64,000 nt of DNA, from the NCBI GenBank assembly GCA_902795045.1, contig CADBJU010000017.1, positions 1-64,000 on the forward strand, given 5' to 3'. A model generated the notes under the pieces. It saw only the letters and a list, made by a program, of their open reading frames with translations. It was not told the origin of the DNA and ran no database searches. The number at the start of each line of letters is the position of its first letter. Within the stretch, counting starts at the first letter, position 1. The translations under genes were made by a program, and so were the position numbers. Of the stretch, positions 34,141 to 42,935 are shown in pieces. This DNA comes from Oscillospiraceae bacterium. GTDB taxonomy: Bacteria > Bacillota > Clostridia > Oscillospirales > Oscillospiraceae.

Positions 34141-35307
34141 ATGAAACCCATGAACAAGAAGTGCGAGCAGTTCACCGATTCCGTCATCCGCCGCATGACC
34201 CGCATCGCCATTGCCAACAACGCCATCAACCTGGCCCAGGGCTTCCCGGATTTTGACCCGCCCAAGGCCCTCACCGACCGGCTTATCGAGGTCGCCGTCA
34301 GCGGCCCGCACCAGTACCCCATCACCATGGGCGCGCCGAACTTCCGCCGCGCCGTCGCCGCGAAGTTCAAACACTTCTCCGGTCTCGACATTGACCCCGA
34401 GACCAACATCGTCATCACCATCGGCTCCACCGAGGCCATGGTCGACACGCTTTTCGCCCTCACCAATCCCGGCGACAAGGTGGCCATGTTCTCCCCGTAC
34501 TTTGAAAACTATTCGGCTCAGACCCTCTTTGCCGACTGCGAGCCGGTGTTCATCCCGCTCATCCCGCCCACCTTCCGCTTCGATGCAAACGTCCTGGAGG
34601 ACACCTTCAAAAAGGGCATCAAGGCCATCATCATCTGCAACCCCTCCAACCCCAGCGGCCGCGTGTTCACCTACGAGGAATTAAAGCTGATCGCGGAGCT
34701 GTGCATCAAGTATGATGTCTACGCCATCACCGACGAGGTGTACGAGCACATCGTCTACGACGGCCGCAAGCACATCAGCCTTGCGACCCTCCCCGGCATG
34801 TGGGAGCGCACCGTGACCTGCAACTCGCTTTCCAAGACCTATTCCATCACCGGCTGGCGTCTCGGCTACGCCATCGCGCCCAAGGCGATCATGGACAAGA
34901 TCAAGCAGTTCCACGACTTCAACGCCGTCGGCGCGGCCTCGCCCCTCATGGAGGCGGCCCTGGTCGGCCTTGAGATGCCGGACAGCTACTACGAGGAGTT
35001 CACCGCCCACTATGCCCACATGAAGGAGATCTTCATCGGCGGCATGAAAGAGCTCGGCATCCCCTTCACCGATCCCGAGGGCACCTACTTCGTCCTCGCC
35101 GACATCGGCCCCTACCTCAAGAAGGGGCAGACGGATGTGGAATTCTGCGAGGAGATGACAAAGAAGGTGGGCGTCGCCGCCGTGCCCGGCTCCTCCTTCT
35201 TCCGCGAGGATATCAACAACATCGTGCGCCTGCACTTTGCGAAAAAGGACGAGACCCTCTACGCGGCTCTCGACCGCCTGGCGGACCTCAAGACCAAAAT
35301 GGGATGA
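34141..35307 (+). CDS. PLP-dependent class I/II aminotransferase
   Basis: A 388-residue fold-type I aminotransferase. NLAQGFPDFDPP and IICNPSNPSGRVFT are typical, and the PLP lysine lies in SLSKTYSITGWRLGY. It most resembles the kynurenine/methionine/aromatic aminotransferase group. As last gene of the Phe/Tyr operon (six bases after aroQ) it is expected to convert phenylpyruvate and 4-hydroxyphenylpyruvate to Phe and Tyr, completing the route. The substrate is inferred from context. GGGGAGTGA upstream is the ribosome site. Confidence 0.88.
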   Translation: MKPMNKKCEQFTDSVIRRMTRIAIANNAINLAQGFPDFDPPKALTDRLIEVAVSGPHQYPITMGAPNFRRAVAAKFKHFSGLDIDPETNIVITIGSTEAMVDTLFALTNPGDKVAMFSPYFENYSAQTLFADCEPVFIPLIPPTFRFDANVLEDTFKKGIKAIIICNPSNPSGRVFTYEELKLIAELCIKYDVYAITDEVYEHIVYDGRKHISLATLPGMWERTVTCNSLSKTYSITGWRLGYAIAPKAIMDKIKQFHDFNAVGAASPLMEAALVGLEMPDSYYEEFTAHYAHMKEIFIGGMKELGIPFTDPEGTYFVLADIGPYLKKGQTDVEFCEEMTKKVGVAAVPGSSFFREDINNIVRLHFAKKDETLYAALDRLADLKTKMG

Positions 35308-35315
35308 TATTTTGA

Positions 35316-35524
35316 AATATGGGTATCGGCTTAACTCAGCAAGAACAAGCTCCCGATCTGTCATTGCGAACCAGTGACCGATGTCACTGGTGTGGCAATC
35401 CGTACTCCCAGCGGCCAGGTACAATTTCTGAGATGTTAAGGGCCTCCGGCAGGCGGATTGCCGCGCCAGTGTGAGCACTGGCTCGCAATGACGGGATTAG
35501 CTGACTAAAGCCGATACCCATATT
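35316..35524. mobile_element. 209-base MITE-like element (family 2, full copy)
   Basis: AATATGGGTATCGGCTTAAC… at the left (35316-35340) and its inverted counterpart at the right (35500-35524) match at 23 of 25 positions. The interior is two nested inverted repeats (CATTGCGAACCAGTGAC…CACTGGTGTGGCAATCC and CGGATTGCC…CTCGCAATGACGG). Inserted between the last aromatic gene and its terminator. Related copies are at 1-100 and 43106-43338. Confidence 0.75.
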
Positions 35525-35527
35525 ATG

Positions 35528-35561
35528 AAAATCCCGGCGGGAGCAAAACCGCCGGGATTTT
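35528..35561 (+). terminator. Intrinsic terminator of the aromatic operon
   Basis: AAAATCCCGGCGG (35528-35540) and CCGCCGGGATTTT (35549-35561) form a perfect 13-pair stem with loop GAGCAAAA and terminal T residues. It is symmetrical and would work on either strand. Confidence 0.85.
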
Positions 35562-35571
35562 CCGCGCTTTC

Positions 35572-35600
35572 TTGCAATTTCCGCTTTGCTGTATTACAAT
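35572..35600 (+). promoter_or_regulatory. sigma-A promoter of the orphan sugar-ABC ATPase gene
   Basis: TTGCAA at 35572-35577 and TACAAT at 35595-35600 are 17 bases apart. The GGAGG at 35619-35623 and ATG 35631 follow. Confidence 0.6.
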
Positions 35601-35630
35601 AGGCAAAACAATAATACCGGAGGAAACAGC

Positions 35631-36794
35631 ATGGCCACAGTCAGCCTGAAAAACGTCAAAAAGGTCTATCCCTTCTCCACCGCCGAGGAGCGGCGCAAGC
35701 TCGGGGAAGGAGCTGCCAATCTGCAGGTCACGAAGGACGGCGTCGTCGCGGTGCAGGCGTTCAACCTCGACATTGCGGACAAGGAGTTTATCGTGCTGGT
35801 CGGCCCCTCCGGCTGCGGCAAGTCCACCACCTTACGCATGATCGCGGGGCTTGAGGAGATCACGGACGGGGAGCTCTATATCGACGGCGAGCTTGTAAAC
35901 TACGTCGATTCCAAGGAGCGCGACATCTCCATGGTCTTCCAGAACTACGCCCTGTTCCCGCACATGACGGTGTATGAGAACATGGCCTTCCCCCTGACGC
36001 TTCGCCATGAGCGGCGGGACGTGATCGACAAAAAGGTGCGCGAGGCCGCCGCCATCCTCGATATCACGGACTATCTCCAGCGAAAGCCCAAGGCCCTCTC
36101 CGGCGGCCAGCGCCAGCGCGTCGCCATCGGCCGGGCGATCGTGCGCGCGCCGAAGGTCATGCTCATGGACGAGCCGCTATCTAACCTCGACGCCAAGCTC
36201 AGAAACGAAATGCGCGCCGAAATCATCAAGCTCCGCAAGCGCATCAACACCACCTTTATCTACGTCACCCACGACCAGACCGAGGCCATGACCCTCGGCG
36301 ACCGCATCGTCATCATGCGCGACGGCTATATCCAGCAGATCGGCACCCCGCAGGAGGTGTTCAACCACCCGGCGAATCTCTTCGTCGCGGGCTTCATCGG
36401 CATGCCGGTCATGAACTTCTTTGACGCGGAATTGATCCGCGAGGGCGACAAATACAGCGTGGAGCTCGACGGCTGGCGCATCCCGCTCAGTGAAAAAAAG
36501 CGGGCGCGGCTTCTCGAGAAGGACGTGCCGAGCCGCCCTGTCACCCTCGGCGTGCGGCCCGAGCATACGCTTCTCTGGCAGGAGGGCGGGGTGCTCGCCC
36601 GGGTGGACGTGAGCGAGATGATGGGCTCGTCGGTGCACCTGCACGTAAACGCGGCGGGGAAGGACGCCATCATCGTGGTCCCGATCCTCGACGCCGAGGA
36701 GAGCTACGAGCCGGGCGACACGGTTCGCTTCCGCTTCGCGGGCTCCTCCGCCCACGTCTTCGACCCGGAGACGGGGAAGAACCTGGAGTGGTAA
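35631..36794 (+). CDS. ABC transporter ATP-binding protein, MsmX/UgpC (carbohydrate) type
   Basis: A 387-residue ATPase of the CUT1 sugar-transporter group. Walker A GPSGCGKST near residue 60, Q-loop FQNYALFPHMTVYENM, signature LSGGQRQRVAIGRAIV, Walker B VMLMDEPLSNLDAKLR and H-loop THDQTEAMTLGDR are all present. The C-terminal TOBE/OB-type regulatory domain (about 250-387) has GVRPEHTLL. No permease or binding protein is adjacent, which fits a shared MsmX-like ATPase serving several sugar transporters. The start is at ATG 35631; the frame opens earlier without a ribosome site. The reverse-strand M56 reading frame runs antisense through its 3' half. Confidence 0.9.
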   Translation: MATVSLKNVKKVYPFSTAEERRKLGEGAANLQVTKDGVVAVQAFNLDIADKEFIVLVGPSGCGKSTTLRMIAGLEEITDGELYIDGELVNYVDSKERDISMVFQNYALFPHMTVYENMAFPLTLRHERRDVIDKKVREAAAILDITDYLQRKPKALSGGQRQRVAIGRAIVRAPKVMLMDEPLSNLDAKLRNEMRAEIIKLRKRINTTFIYVTHDQTEAMTLGDRIVIMRDGYIQQIGTPQEVFNHPANLFVAGFIGMPVMNFFDAELIREGDKYSVELDGWRIPLSEKKRARLLEKDVPSRPVTLGVRPEHTLLWQEGGVLARVDVSEMMGSSVHLHVNAAGKDAIIVVPILDAEESYEPGDTVRFRFAGSSAHVFDPETGKNLEW

Positions 36795-39700
36795 GCTTTC
36801 CCTTGCCTCCCCCAGCCGCTTGCGGCGGTATGGGGGAGGTGTCGCGAAGCGACGGAGAGGGCTGTGCAAGACGCGGAAGACCCTCTCAGTCATCGCCGTA
36901 AACGGCGCTGACAGCTCCCCCAAAGGGGGAGCCAAGAACAGAAACGCAAAAGAAAGATAAAAACGAAATCGTAGGGGTCGATCCCCAGATCGACCCGCCG
37001 AACAACGTACACCGTTGGTGAATGGCGGGCCGATGAGGGCATCGGCCCCTACGGTTTTTTGCTTTCTGCAATACACGGTGATCTCTCTTGCCTGTCCCGC
37101 ACAGCTCACAGTCATCCTGCAGGTCTGGGGAAGCGTCCCGTCGTCAACGCAGGAGACGAGGGCCGTGTCCGCGCCGGTCTTTTCCACCTGGAGCACGGAC
37201 GGGTGATCGGACGCCCAGTCGACCTCCGCACCCGCAAGCTCCGGCGAAAGCTCGACATGCAGCTCAACGGCGTCCGGCGGATAGAGCGTGAACTGATCCC
37301 GGAGCTCCGACGCATAGAACATCACCCGAAGCGCGGGCGCCGGCGTTGGCGGGACGGCCTGCGCGTACTGCACGTACTGATAGAGCGGCTTGTCGGTATT
37401 GATGCAGGTGATTTTGAAATCGTCCATGCTCCGAATCTGATCGGCAAAGCAGCTCATCGCCAGGCGGTGCGCGCAGAAGGTGTTGCCAAAGAGACTGCCG
37501 CCGTAGGAGTCGAGCTCCGCGTGGGCAATCATTTCACAGAAATCCGGCGTCAGGGGATTGTCGGGGCTTCTCACCAGGGCGAGAAAGTCCGCGGAATTAT
37601 CCAGCACGTAGCCGCCGCTTTCGGTGTAGATCATCAGCGGGAAGCTGCACTTGGAGGCCAGCGCCGCCCAGTTCCAGTCCGCGATCTCCTTCTGTACAAC
37701 TCTGGCAAAATCCAGTTGGGGCGTACCCTCTTCAAAGGGAATGGGAGGCACGGAATTGAAATCATTGTCGAGATACGACATGCTCAGCACCTCGCCGGTG
37801 GCGTGGGCGGCAGTGATGTTGAAGATCGTGAGCTTCGGCACCACAGGAGTCGTTTCCTCAAAGAGATCGTAGCATACCGCGCCGTCGAGCGCCGTGAAGC
37901 CCCAGGCCTGATAGACCTCGCCGACATTGGCGTTTGCCACATATGTGCGGTAGTCCTGCTCAAAAACGCTGTCCAGATCCTGAGAGAGAAATTCTTCCCG
38001 GCTGTTCAGGATGACGCGGCTGGTGGAGTGATCCAGGGCGGGCAGCAGGAAGCTCACCGGGTAGTGGATGCGGTCGGCCAGCACCTCCCACTCGCCCGCG
38101 ACGATGTTGCGCTGGATATCCTTGAGGAAGATGTACTCGGGGGCATCACTGCCCAAAACCATCACCTTTGCCTCATCGGCATAGCGCGGATCAATGGCGT
38201 TTACGGTCCCGCCGTAGGCGATCAGCTCCTCGAGCGTGTTGTCCTCCTTCACATCGTACTCTCCGGTCAAGCCGTTGATGGGTTCCCCGTTCCAGGTCTT
38301 GTCGCCGCTCTCGCGGAAGACGAGGGCGGGGGAGGGCACGTCGTAGATACTGCAATCACTGAAATGGATGCCGTCGGTCTGGAAGAACATGCCGCCGCCC
38401 TGGCTGCACTCGTAGATGTCCGTGCGCAGGATGTCCATGGAGCTGCACCCGCTTGTCTGGATGCCGAGGATGCCGCAGCCGTAGAGACGCATTTTCTCGA
38501 TCCTGACCTCATGGCAGTTCTGGAAGTTCAGCACGCCGCCTGAGCAGACGCCCGGCTCCTTCGTGTGGCCCGCCGTGAAGCCGAAGAGGGAGAGATTGTT
38601 ACAGTTTCTGAAGGCGATCACATCCGCCCAGCGGGGGACGGAGGCGAGGGTCGTGGCCCCGGAGGCGGAGTTTTGCGCCTGGATCGTGAGCCCGTCCAGG
38701 TCGTGGATCACAAGCCCCGGGCCGTCGTGATTCTCCTGCCAGTAGTAATACGCGGTGCCGAGGCCGCCGTAATTGGAGGCAATTGAGAGATCGAACATGG
38801 CGCCGTCCAGGATGATGGTGCGGTCCGGGCCGATGGCGGCGAGAAAATCGTCCACGTTATTAACTGTGACGGAGCCGCCCTTGGGCACGTCCGTCGGGTC
38901 GGCGGCGGAGGCGAGGGGCGAGGCGGTGTCGGGGTCAATGTCCCGCAGGACCATCTCGCCGAGCATGGCGCCCTCGAGCAGATTGCCGTCGATGTCCCCG
39001 GCGTACACGTCGCCCTGGTACCAAGCGTGCATGTTGCCCTCAAAGCGGCAGCCGTCCACGGTCGCGCCGTATTCGCTGAAATTGAAGACGGGGGAGTCGA
39101 AGATGTTGCCGGTCACGTCGTTTGAGAGAAACAGCGCGCCCTTGCAGTAGTCCAGGCGCAGAAGGCCCTGGGCGCGGTTATCGTGGATGCGGTTATTGTA
39201 TACCGTGAAGCCCTCGCCGTAGGCGGCGGAGAACAGGTGCAGCGCCGCGCCCTGGCCCTCGCGGGTGCCGTGGTCGTGGATGTCACAGCCCTCCACGCGC
39301 ACATTGCGGCAGCGGTCCACATCCACCGCGCCGTAGCTGCACTCATAGATATCGCAGTTCGTGACGCTGAGGTCATTGCACTCTCTGGCCCAGACGCCGA
39401 GGATGCCGCAGCCGTAGAGCCCGCAGGCGTTCACAGCTGCGCGGTCGCAGCCTTCAAAGCGCAGCACGCCTCCCATGCACCAGCCGGGCTCGGTGGTGTG
39501 CCCGGCGGTGAGCGCTTCGATGGTCACATCCTGGCAATTGGAAAACTTGATGACATTTGCATAACGCGGCACGGCGGCGATCGTGGTGCTGTCTGAGCCC
39601 GCGCCGCGGATGGTAAGGTTCTGCACCCCGCGGATCTCCAGCTCCGCCCCGTCGTCATAGACTTCGTTCCAGGCGATAAAGGGGTTTGTGGAGCTATTGC

Positions 39701-40856
39701 GGTAGCTTGCGGCGGTCGAGAGATCGTAAGTGCCGGGAGCAAGCTCAATCACCCTGTCGGGGGCTATGGCGTTCAAAAACTCGTCAACATTTGACACGCG
39801 GACGACATTGTCCGCCCTGGCCGGGGAAGCGCCCGCGACCGCGCCGAAGCTCAGCAGCAGCACAACTGTCAGCACAGCCGCGAGGACACGCGACATACTT
39901 CGTTTATAATGCATGATCTGCTCCAATCGTTCTTTCAGATTTCGCTTCTCGGTGGAGAAGGTGGTGGCCACTACGCCCGCGGGCAGCGCCCCGGCGGAGG
40001 CCATTGTGAGTAAGGTATCGCCGTAGGAGAGCTTGTCTGCGCGGTCCATATCGCGCAAAAGCATCTCGTCACAGCTTAATTCGCAGGCGCGGTTTATTTC
40101 CCGGCGGATGAGATACGACAGGGGATTGAACCACTGCGTGCTCAATACCGCCACGGCAAACCACTTGTACAGGGTGTCCCGGCGGCGCCAGTGCATGAGC
40201 TCATGCCGCAGGATGTTGGTCAAAAGCGCGTCGCTGTACACCCGCTCGGGCAGGGCGATCAGCGGATGAAAGACCCCGAACATCAGGGGCGTGTTGTAGG
40301 CGGCGCAGCGGCAGAGCCTCGGCTTTCTCCCCGGCAGCGTCCGGTAGACGCGCCTGTCGTCCAAAGTCGCGGGACTGAGACTGCGCCGCACGCGGGCGGT
40401 GAAGAACATGTAGCTTGCAAGATAAAACCCGAAGCTCAGCGTCGCGCCCACAGCCCAGACGCAGAGCCGGAACGCCGGGGATTTGAAGTTTACATAATTG
40501 CTTTTCGGCGCTGCCGTCTGTACCGGCGCGGGCCTTGTTTCCGGCAGCGTTTCCTCCGGCTCGTTTGTCACAGCCGTGACCGGGACAAAGCCCTCAGACT
40601 CGGAAGGGGAGAGCGGCTGAACGGTCTCCCGTTCAAGCGGCAGGGGAGCGGCGGCGATAGCCGGGCGGCTCACTTCTCGCACGGCTTGCTCCACCGGGAT
40701 CAGCCCCGGCACGGGCAGCACAAAGCGCAGCAGCACCAGCAGCCACGCATAGTAATACACCGTGCTCGGCATGCGTCTTAAAAACACATAGCGCAGTGTA
40801 ATCAGCACAAGCGCCATCGCGCTGCCGCTGAGCGTCAGGCTGAGTAGTATCTGCAT
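36177..40856 (-). CDS. BlaR1-like M56 metallopeptidase receptor with tandem beta-helix domains
   Basis: The open frame gives 1559 residues, but only about the first 1265 (40856 down to about 37065) look genuine. Residues 1-340 are an M56/BlaR1 domain: membrane helices, zinc motif HELMHWRRRD, ELSCDEM and a further helix (VLAAVLTVVLLLSFGAVAGA). Then follow two tandem right-handed beta-helix (pectate-lyase-like) modules, each opening with VNNVDDFLAAI or VSNVDEFLNAI and containing AGHTTEPG/AGHTKEPG and YGCGILG, and a final Ig-like domain (VDWASDHPSVLQVEK). BlaR1 proteins cleave a partner repressor (here the BlaI gene upstream, three-base gap) on sensing a ligand; beta-helices suggest a carbohydrate ligand, an inference. 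The 295-residue tail reads through repeats and antisense to the ABC ATPase; the native stop seems lost. Confidence 0.75.
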   Translation of the reverse strand: MQILLSLTLSGSAMALVLITLRYVFLRRMPSTVYYYAWLLVLLRFVLPVPGLIPVEQAVREVSRPAIAAAPLPLERETVQPLSPSESEGFVPVTAVTNEPEETLPETRPAPVQTAAPKSNYVNFKSPAFRLCVWAVGATLSFGFYLASYMFFTARVRRSLSPATLDDRRVYRTLPGRKPRLCRCAAYNTPLMFGVFHPLIALPERVYSDALLTNILRHELMHWRRRDTLYKWFAVAVLSTQWFNPLSYLIRREINRACELSCDEMLLRDMDRADKLSYGDTLLTMASAGALPAGVVATTFSTEKRNLKERLEQIMHYKRSMSRVLAAVLTVVLLLSFGAVAGASPARADNVVRVSNVDEFLNAIAPDRVIELAPGTYDLSTAASYRNSSTNPFIAWNEVYDDGAELEIRGVQNLTIRGAGSDSTTIAAVPRYANVIKFSNCQDVTIEALTAGHTTEPGWCMGGVLRFEGCDRAAVNACGLYGCGILGVWARECNDLSVTNCDIYECSYGAVDVDRCRNVRVEGCDIHDHGTREGQGAALHLFSAAYGEGFTVYNNRIHDNRAQGLLRLDYCKGALFLSNDVTGNIFDSPVFNFSEYGATVDGCRFEGNMHAWYQGDVYAGDIDGNLLEGAMLGEMVLRDIDPDTASPLASAADPTDVPKGGSVTVNNVDDFLAAIGPDRTIILDGAMFDLSIASNYGGLGTAYYYWQENHDGPGLVIHDLDGLTIQAQNSASGATTLASVPRWADVIAFRNCNNLSLFGFTAGHTKEPGVCSGGVLNFQNCHEVRIEKMRLYGCGILGIQTSGCSSMDILRTDIYECSQGGGMFFQTDGIHFSDCSIYDVPSPALVFRESGDKTWNGEPINGLTGEYDVKEDNTLEELIAYGGTVNAIDPRYADEAKVMVLGSDAPEYIFLKDIQRNIVAGEWEVLADRIHYPVSFLLPALDHSTSRVILNSREEFLSQDLDSVFEQDYRTYVANANVGEVYQAWGFTALDGAVCYDLFEETTPVVPKLTIFNITAAHATGEVLSMSYLDNDFNSVPPIPFEEGTPQLDFARVVQKEIADWNWAALASKCSFPLMIYTESGGYVLDNSADFLALVRSPDNPLTPDFCEMIAHAELDSYGGSLFGNTFCAHRLAMSCFADQIRSMDDFKITCINTDKPLYQYVQYAQAVPPTPAPALRVMFYASELRDQFTLYPPDAVELHVELSPELAGAEVDWASDHPSVLQVEKTGADTALVSCVDDGTLPQTCRMTVSCAGQAREITVYCRKQKTVGADALIGPPFTNGVRCSAGRSGDRPLRFRFYLSFAFLFLAPPLGELSAPFTAMTERVFRVLHSPLRRFATPPPYRRKRLGEARESLPLQVLPRLRVEDVGGGAREAEANRVARLVALLGVEDRDHDDGVLPRRVYVQVHRRAHHLAHVHPGEHPALLPEKRMLGPHAEGDRAARHVLLEKPRPLFFTERDAPAVELHAVFVALADQFRVKEVHDRHADEARDEEIRRVVEHLLRGADLLDIAVAHDDDAVAEGHGLGLVVGDVDKGGVDALAELDDFGAHFVSELGVEVR
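36800..37064. repeat. Cluster of three dispersed palindromic repeats
   Basis: Three repeat types stand in a row: CCTCCCCCAGCCGC/GGCGGTATGGGGGAGG with its tail (36806-36862), CTCAGTCATCGCCGTAAACG…CAGCTCCCCCAAAGGGGGAG (36886-36933), and GTAGGGGTCGAT … CATCGGCCCCTACG (36972-37059). Related units occur at 41380-41405, 41508-41568 and 43160-43303. The last appears to have been inserted exactly at the 3' end of the M56 receptor gene. Confidence 0.65.
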
Positions 40857-40859
40857 TCG

Positions 40860-41237
40860 TTAATCCTCCAGCTTGAATAGATCGCGCAGCTCGTCGATAT
40901 CGTCCTGCGTCAGCCCGTCCGAGCGCACCAGAGCCGCGACGAGATCGCGGGCAGAGCCGTGATAGACCCGGCTGATCAGGTCGTGCGTGGCCCAGTCGTT
41001 ATATTCCGCCTCGGAGATCAGGGGCGAATAGTAGAACACACCTCGCTTTTCCTGTTTGAGCACGCCTTTCGTGACAAGGCGGGAGACCAGGGTCTTGACG
41101 GTTGTCGCCTCCCAGCCGCGGCTTTTCTGCAAAGTCTCGCGGATGTCTGTGACGGGTAGGGCGTCCCCCGCGCGCCACAGTACGCGCATGACCTCCAATT
41201 CGGAGTCGGATATCTTCGGCGCCAGGTCCTTGTACAT
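40860..41237 (-). CDS. BlaI/MecI-family transcriptional repressor
   Basis: A 125-residue winged-helix repressor (LAPKISDSELEVMRVLWRAG, then GWEATTVKTLVSRLVTKGVL as recognition part and GVFYYSPLISEAEY after the wing). The family dimerises on TACAnnTGTA operators and is inactivated by cleavage by the cognate BlaR1-type M56 protease. The start is taken at the reverse-strand ATG at 41237, behind GGGAGG; the frame is open to 41294 but that would include the operator. It is followed by the M56 gene after three bases, the standard blaI-blaR1 order. Two operator-like palindromes lie in its own promoter, so it is autoregulated. Confidence 0.9.
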   Translation of the reverse strand: MYKDLAPKISDSELEVMRVLWRAGDALPVTDIRETLQKSRGWEATTVKTLVSRLVTKGVLKQEKRGVFYYSPLISEAEYNDWATHDLISRVYHGSARDLVAALVRSDGLTQDDIDELRDLFKLED

Positions 41238-41260
41238 AAACGATACCTCCCAAGAGAGAT

Positions 41261-41313
41261 TACACGTGTAGTCTTTATGGCTATACCATACCACAAGAGA
41301 CTACACTTGTCAA
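41261..41313 (-). promoter_or_regulatory. blaI-M56 promoter with two BlaI operators
   Basis: On the reverse strand TTGACA (41313-41308) and TATGGT (41290-41285) are 17 bases apart, a strong sigma-A promoter. A perfect TACACGTGTA lies at 41261-41270 just past the start site and an imperfect TACACTTGTC at 41302-41311 overlaps the -35. Both fit the TACAnnTGTA operator of BlaI/MecI repressors. Confidence 0.8.
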
Positions 41314-41370
41314 CCCACAGAATGGAAAAAGGCGCGCAACAAAAAAAGTCGCAATATCAGGAATGCACGA

Positions 41371-41568
41371 ATACAAACATCGTAGGGGCCGACGCGGCCC
41401 CTACGGTGTTGATATTACCGCATTTCGAATGAGGGAGACTTTTTTCACAGCCCCTGGTATGGAAAAGAGAAAAGGATAGTTGATCGGTCGACGTACAAAA
41501 CCCCTTCCACCGCTGAAGCGGTCCCCCTCCCCCAATCGCCGCGTGCGCGGCTGGGGGAGGCGAGGGTT
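41371..41568. repeat. Dispersed palindromic repeats between the DGC and blaI genes
   Basis: CGTAGGGGCCGACGCGGCCCCTACGG (split here into CGTAGGGGCC and GGCCCCTACG, 41381-41405) and the CCCCCTCCCCCAATCGCC…GGCTGGGGGAGG unit (41530-41566). No gene is seen in 41314-41567. The second unit forms a hairpin directly after the stop of the cyclase gene and may serve as its terminator. Confidence 0.6.
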
Positions 41569-42935
41569 TACAGCGCCTGCATCCTGTTCGAACGGCGGTG
41601 GTGCTCGCCCTTGACGGCATACATGGACTCGTCCGCACGGACGAAAACCTCGCGGAAGCTCTTGTCGACGCCGGGGCGGTAGGCCGCCGCGCCCATGGAG
41701 AGCATAAGCTCGGTCTCCGGGCGGTCGGGGGAGGCGTTGAAGGCCGCGACGGCCGCCTCGATCTCCGTGAGCTTCCGCTTGACCTCCTCCTCGGTCGTGT
41801 GAAGGGGGATCGCCAGAAACTCGTCTCCGCCGATACGGAAGGTGCGCTCAAGGGTGAAGGCGTCGGCGATCGCCCTGCCCGCGCCGCGGATGATTTTGTC
41901 GCCGCAGGCGTGGCCGTACTCATCGTTTGCGATCTTGAGATTGTCGATATCGAAGACTACGGCGAAGAAATCGGCCTCGCCGCGCTCGATCTGCTCGTTG
42001 ATGCGCTTGAGCTCGTCCTGATAGGCGTTGGAATTGCCGACGCCGGTGAGCATGTCGGTGAAGGCCTGGACACGGATATAGCGCAGGTAGCGCTCCAGCT
42101 CGTGCTGCATGGAGGCGATCTTCCCGCCGAGGGCTTCGATTTCGTCGCTAAAGTCCTCATTTGCTTCGGTGGAAACCGAACTGCTGTCCTCCCGCAGACT
42201 GTCCTGGTAGCCGGGATTGGAGGTGATCTGTTCCGTCAGCTTATCCACGTTCCCGGAAAGTGCGGATAGTCCCTGCTCGAGATCGCGGAATTTGCTGCGC
42301 AGCTTGCTGGTGATGAGCACCATGACCGCCGCGCCGATCAGGACCGACAGCACGGAGATGATACCGATGGAGAGGGTATGCTGCCTGATCTGCATTTCAT
42401 ACCACTCGGAGCTGAAGTCCACGCCCACAACGCCCGCAACCTCTCCCTTGGAATCGAGGATGGGGCTGTAAGCGCTGTAAAAATTGCCCCAGCGGTCGGC
42501 GACAGCGGAGTTGTCCACCGACGACCGGCCTTTTCCGGCCTCGATCAGCGCGTCGGTGACGACGATCTCCTCCCCGAACTGCGCGGGGTCCACCGGATCG
42601 GGATCGACCGTGAACACAAAGCGGCCGGGCCCGACCTCCCTTACGGCGTAGATAAACTCGATATCCACATTGTTCTGGAAGACGAGCAGCTTGTCGGAGA
42701 TGTCCTGATATTTGGGCGTACCCACATCGTACGCCGTGAGCGCGGCCATCACGTCGCCGTCGAGCAGGGCCGCGGCGGTGTTGGAGATGTCCAGCATGTT
42801 TTTCCGGATCATGGTATTCATCATGGATTTGGACTGGTTGAGCATAACGATGCCGAGCACAATATTTGCCGCAAACAGCAGTATGCCGACGATCACCACA
42901 TAGCGCGTCGTGAGGCTGAATCTTCTTCTTTTCAA
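41568..42935 (-). CDS. Sensor diguanylate cyclase (Cache-like + GGDEF)
   Basis: A 455-residue membrane protein. Membrane helix (about 12-32), an extracellular dCACHE-like sensor (about 35-185, with VADRWGNFYSAYSPILDSKG and AGVVGVDFSSEWY), a second helix (about 190-212), a coiled-coil linker, and a GGDEF domain (about 285-450: DMLTGVGNSNAY, DIDNLKIANDEYGHACGD, RIGGDEFLAI). The active site is intact, and the RxxD inhibitory site expected just before GGDEF is not seen. It makes c-di-GMP in response to an extracellular ligand and could feed the PilZ synthase about 24 kb away. The start is TTG on the reverse strand, with AGGCGGTG as ribosome site. It is a single-gene unit. Confidence 0.87.
   Translation of the reverse strand: MKRRRFSLTTRYVVIVGILLFAANIVLGIVMLNQSKSMMNTMIRKNMLDISNTAAALLDGDVMAALTAYDVGTPKYQDISDKLLVFQNNVDIEFIYAVREVGPGRFVFTVDPDPVDPAQFGEEIVVTDALIEAGKGRSSVDNSAVADRWGNFYSAYSPILDSKGEVAGVVGVDFSSEWYEMQIRQHTLSIGIISVLSVLIGAAVMVLITSKLRSKFRDLEQGLSALSGNVDKLTEQITSNPGYQDSLREDSSSVSTEANEDFSDEIEALGGKIASMQHELERYLRYIRVQAFTDMLTGVGNSNAYQDELKRINEQIERGEADFFAVVFDIDNLKIANDEYGHACGDKIIRGAGRAIADAFTLERTFRIGGDEFLAIPLHTTEEEVKRKLTEIEAAVAAFNASPDRPETELMLSMGAAAYRPGVDKSFREVFVRADESMYAVKGEHHRRSNRMQAL

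Noticed and set aside
35340-35500. CRISPR-like repeats
   Set aside because: The repeated units are inverted rather than direct and have no regular spacers. They are MITE or palindromic repeat units.
37059-38543. 494-codon plus-strand frame opposite the M56 receptor
   Set aside because: No domain and no ribosome site; the reverse strand has repeated beta-helix motifs.
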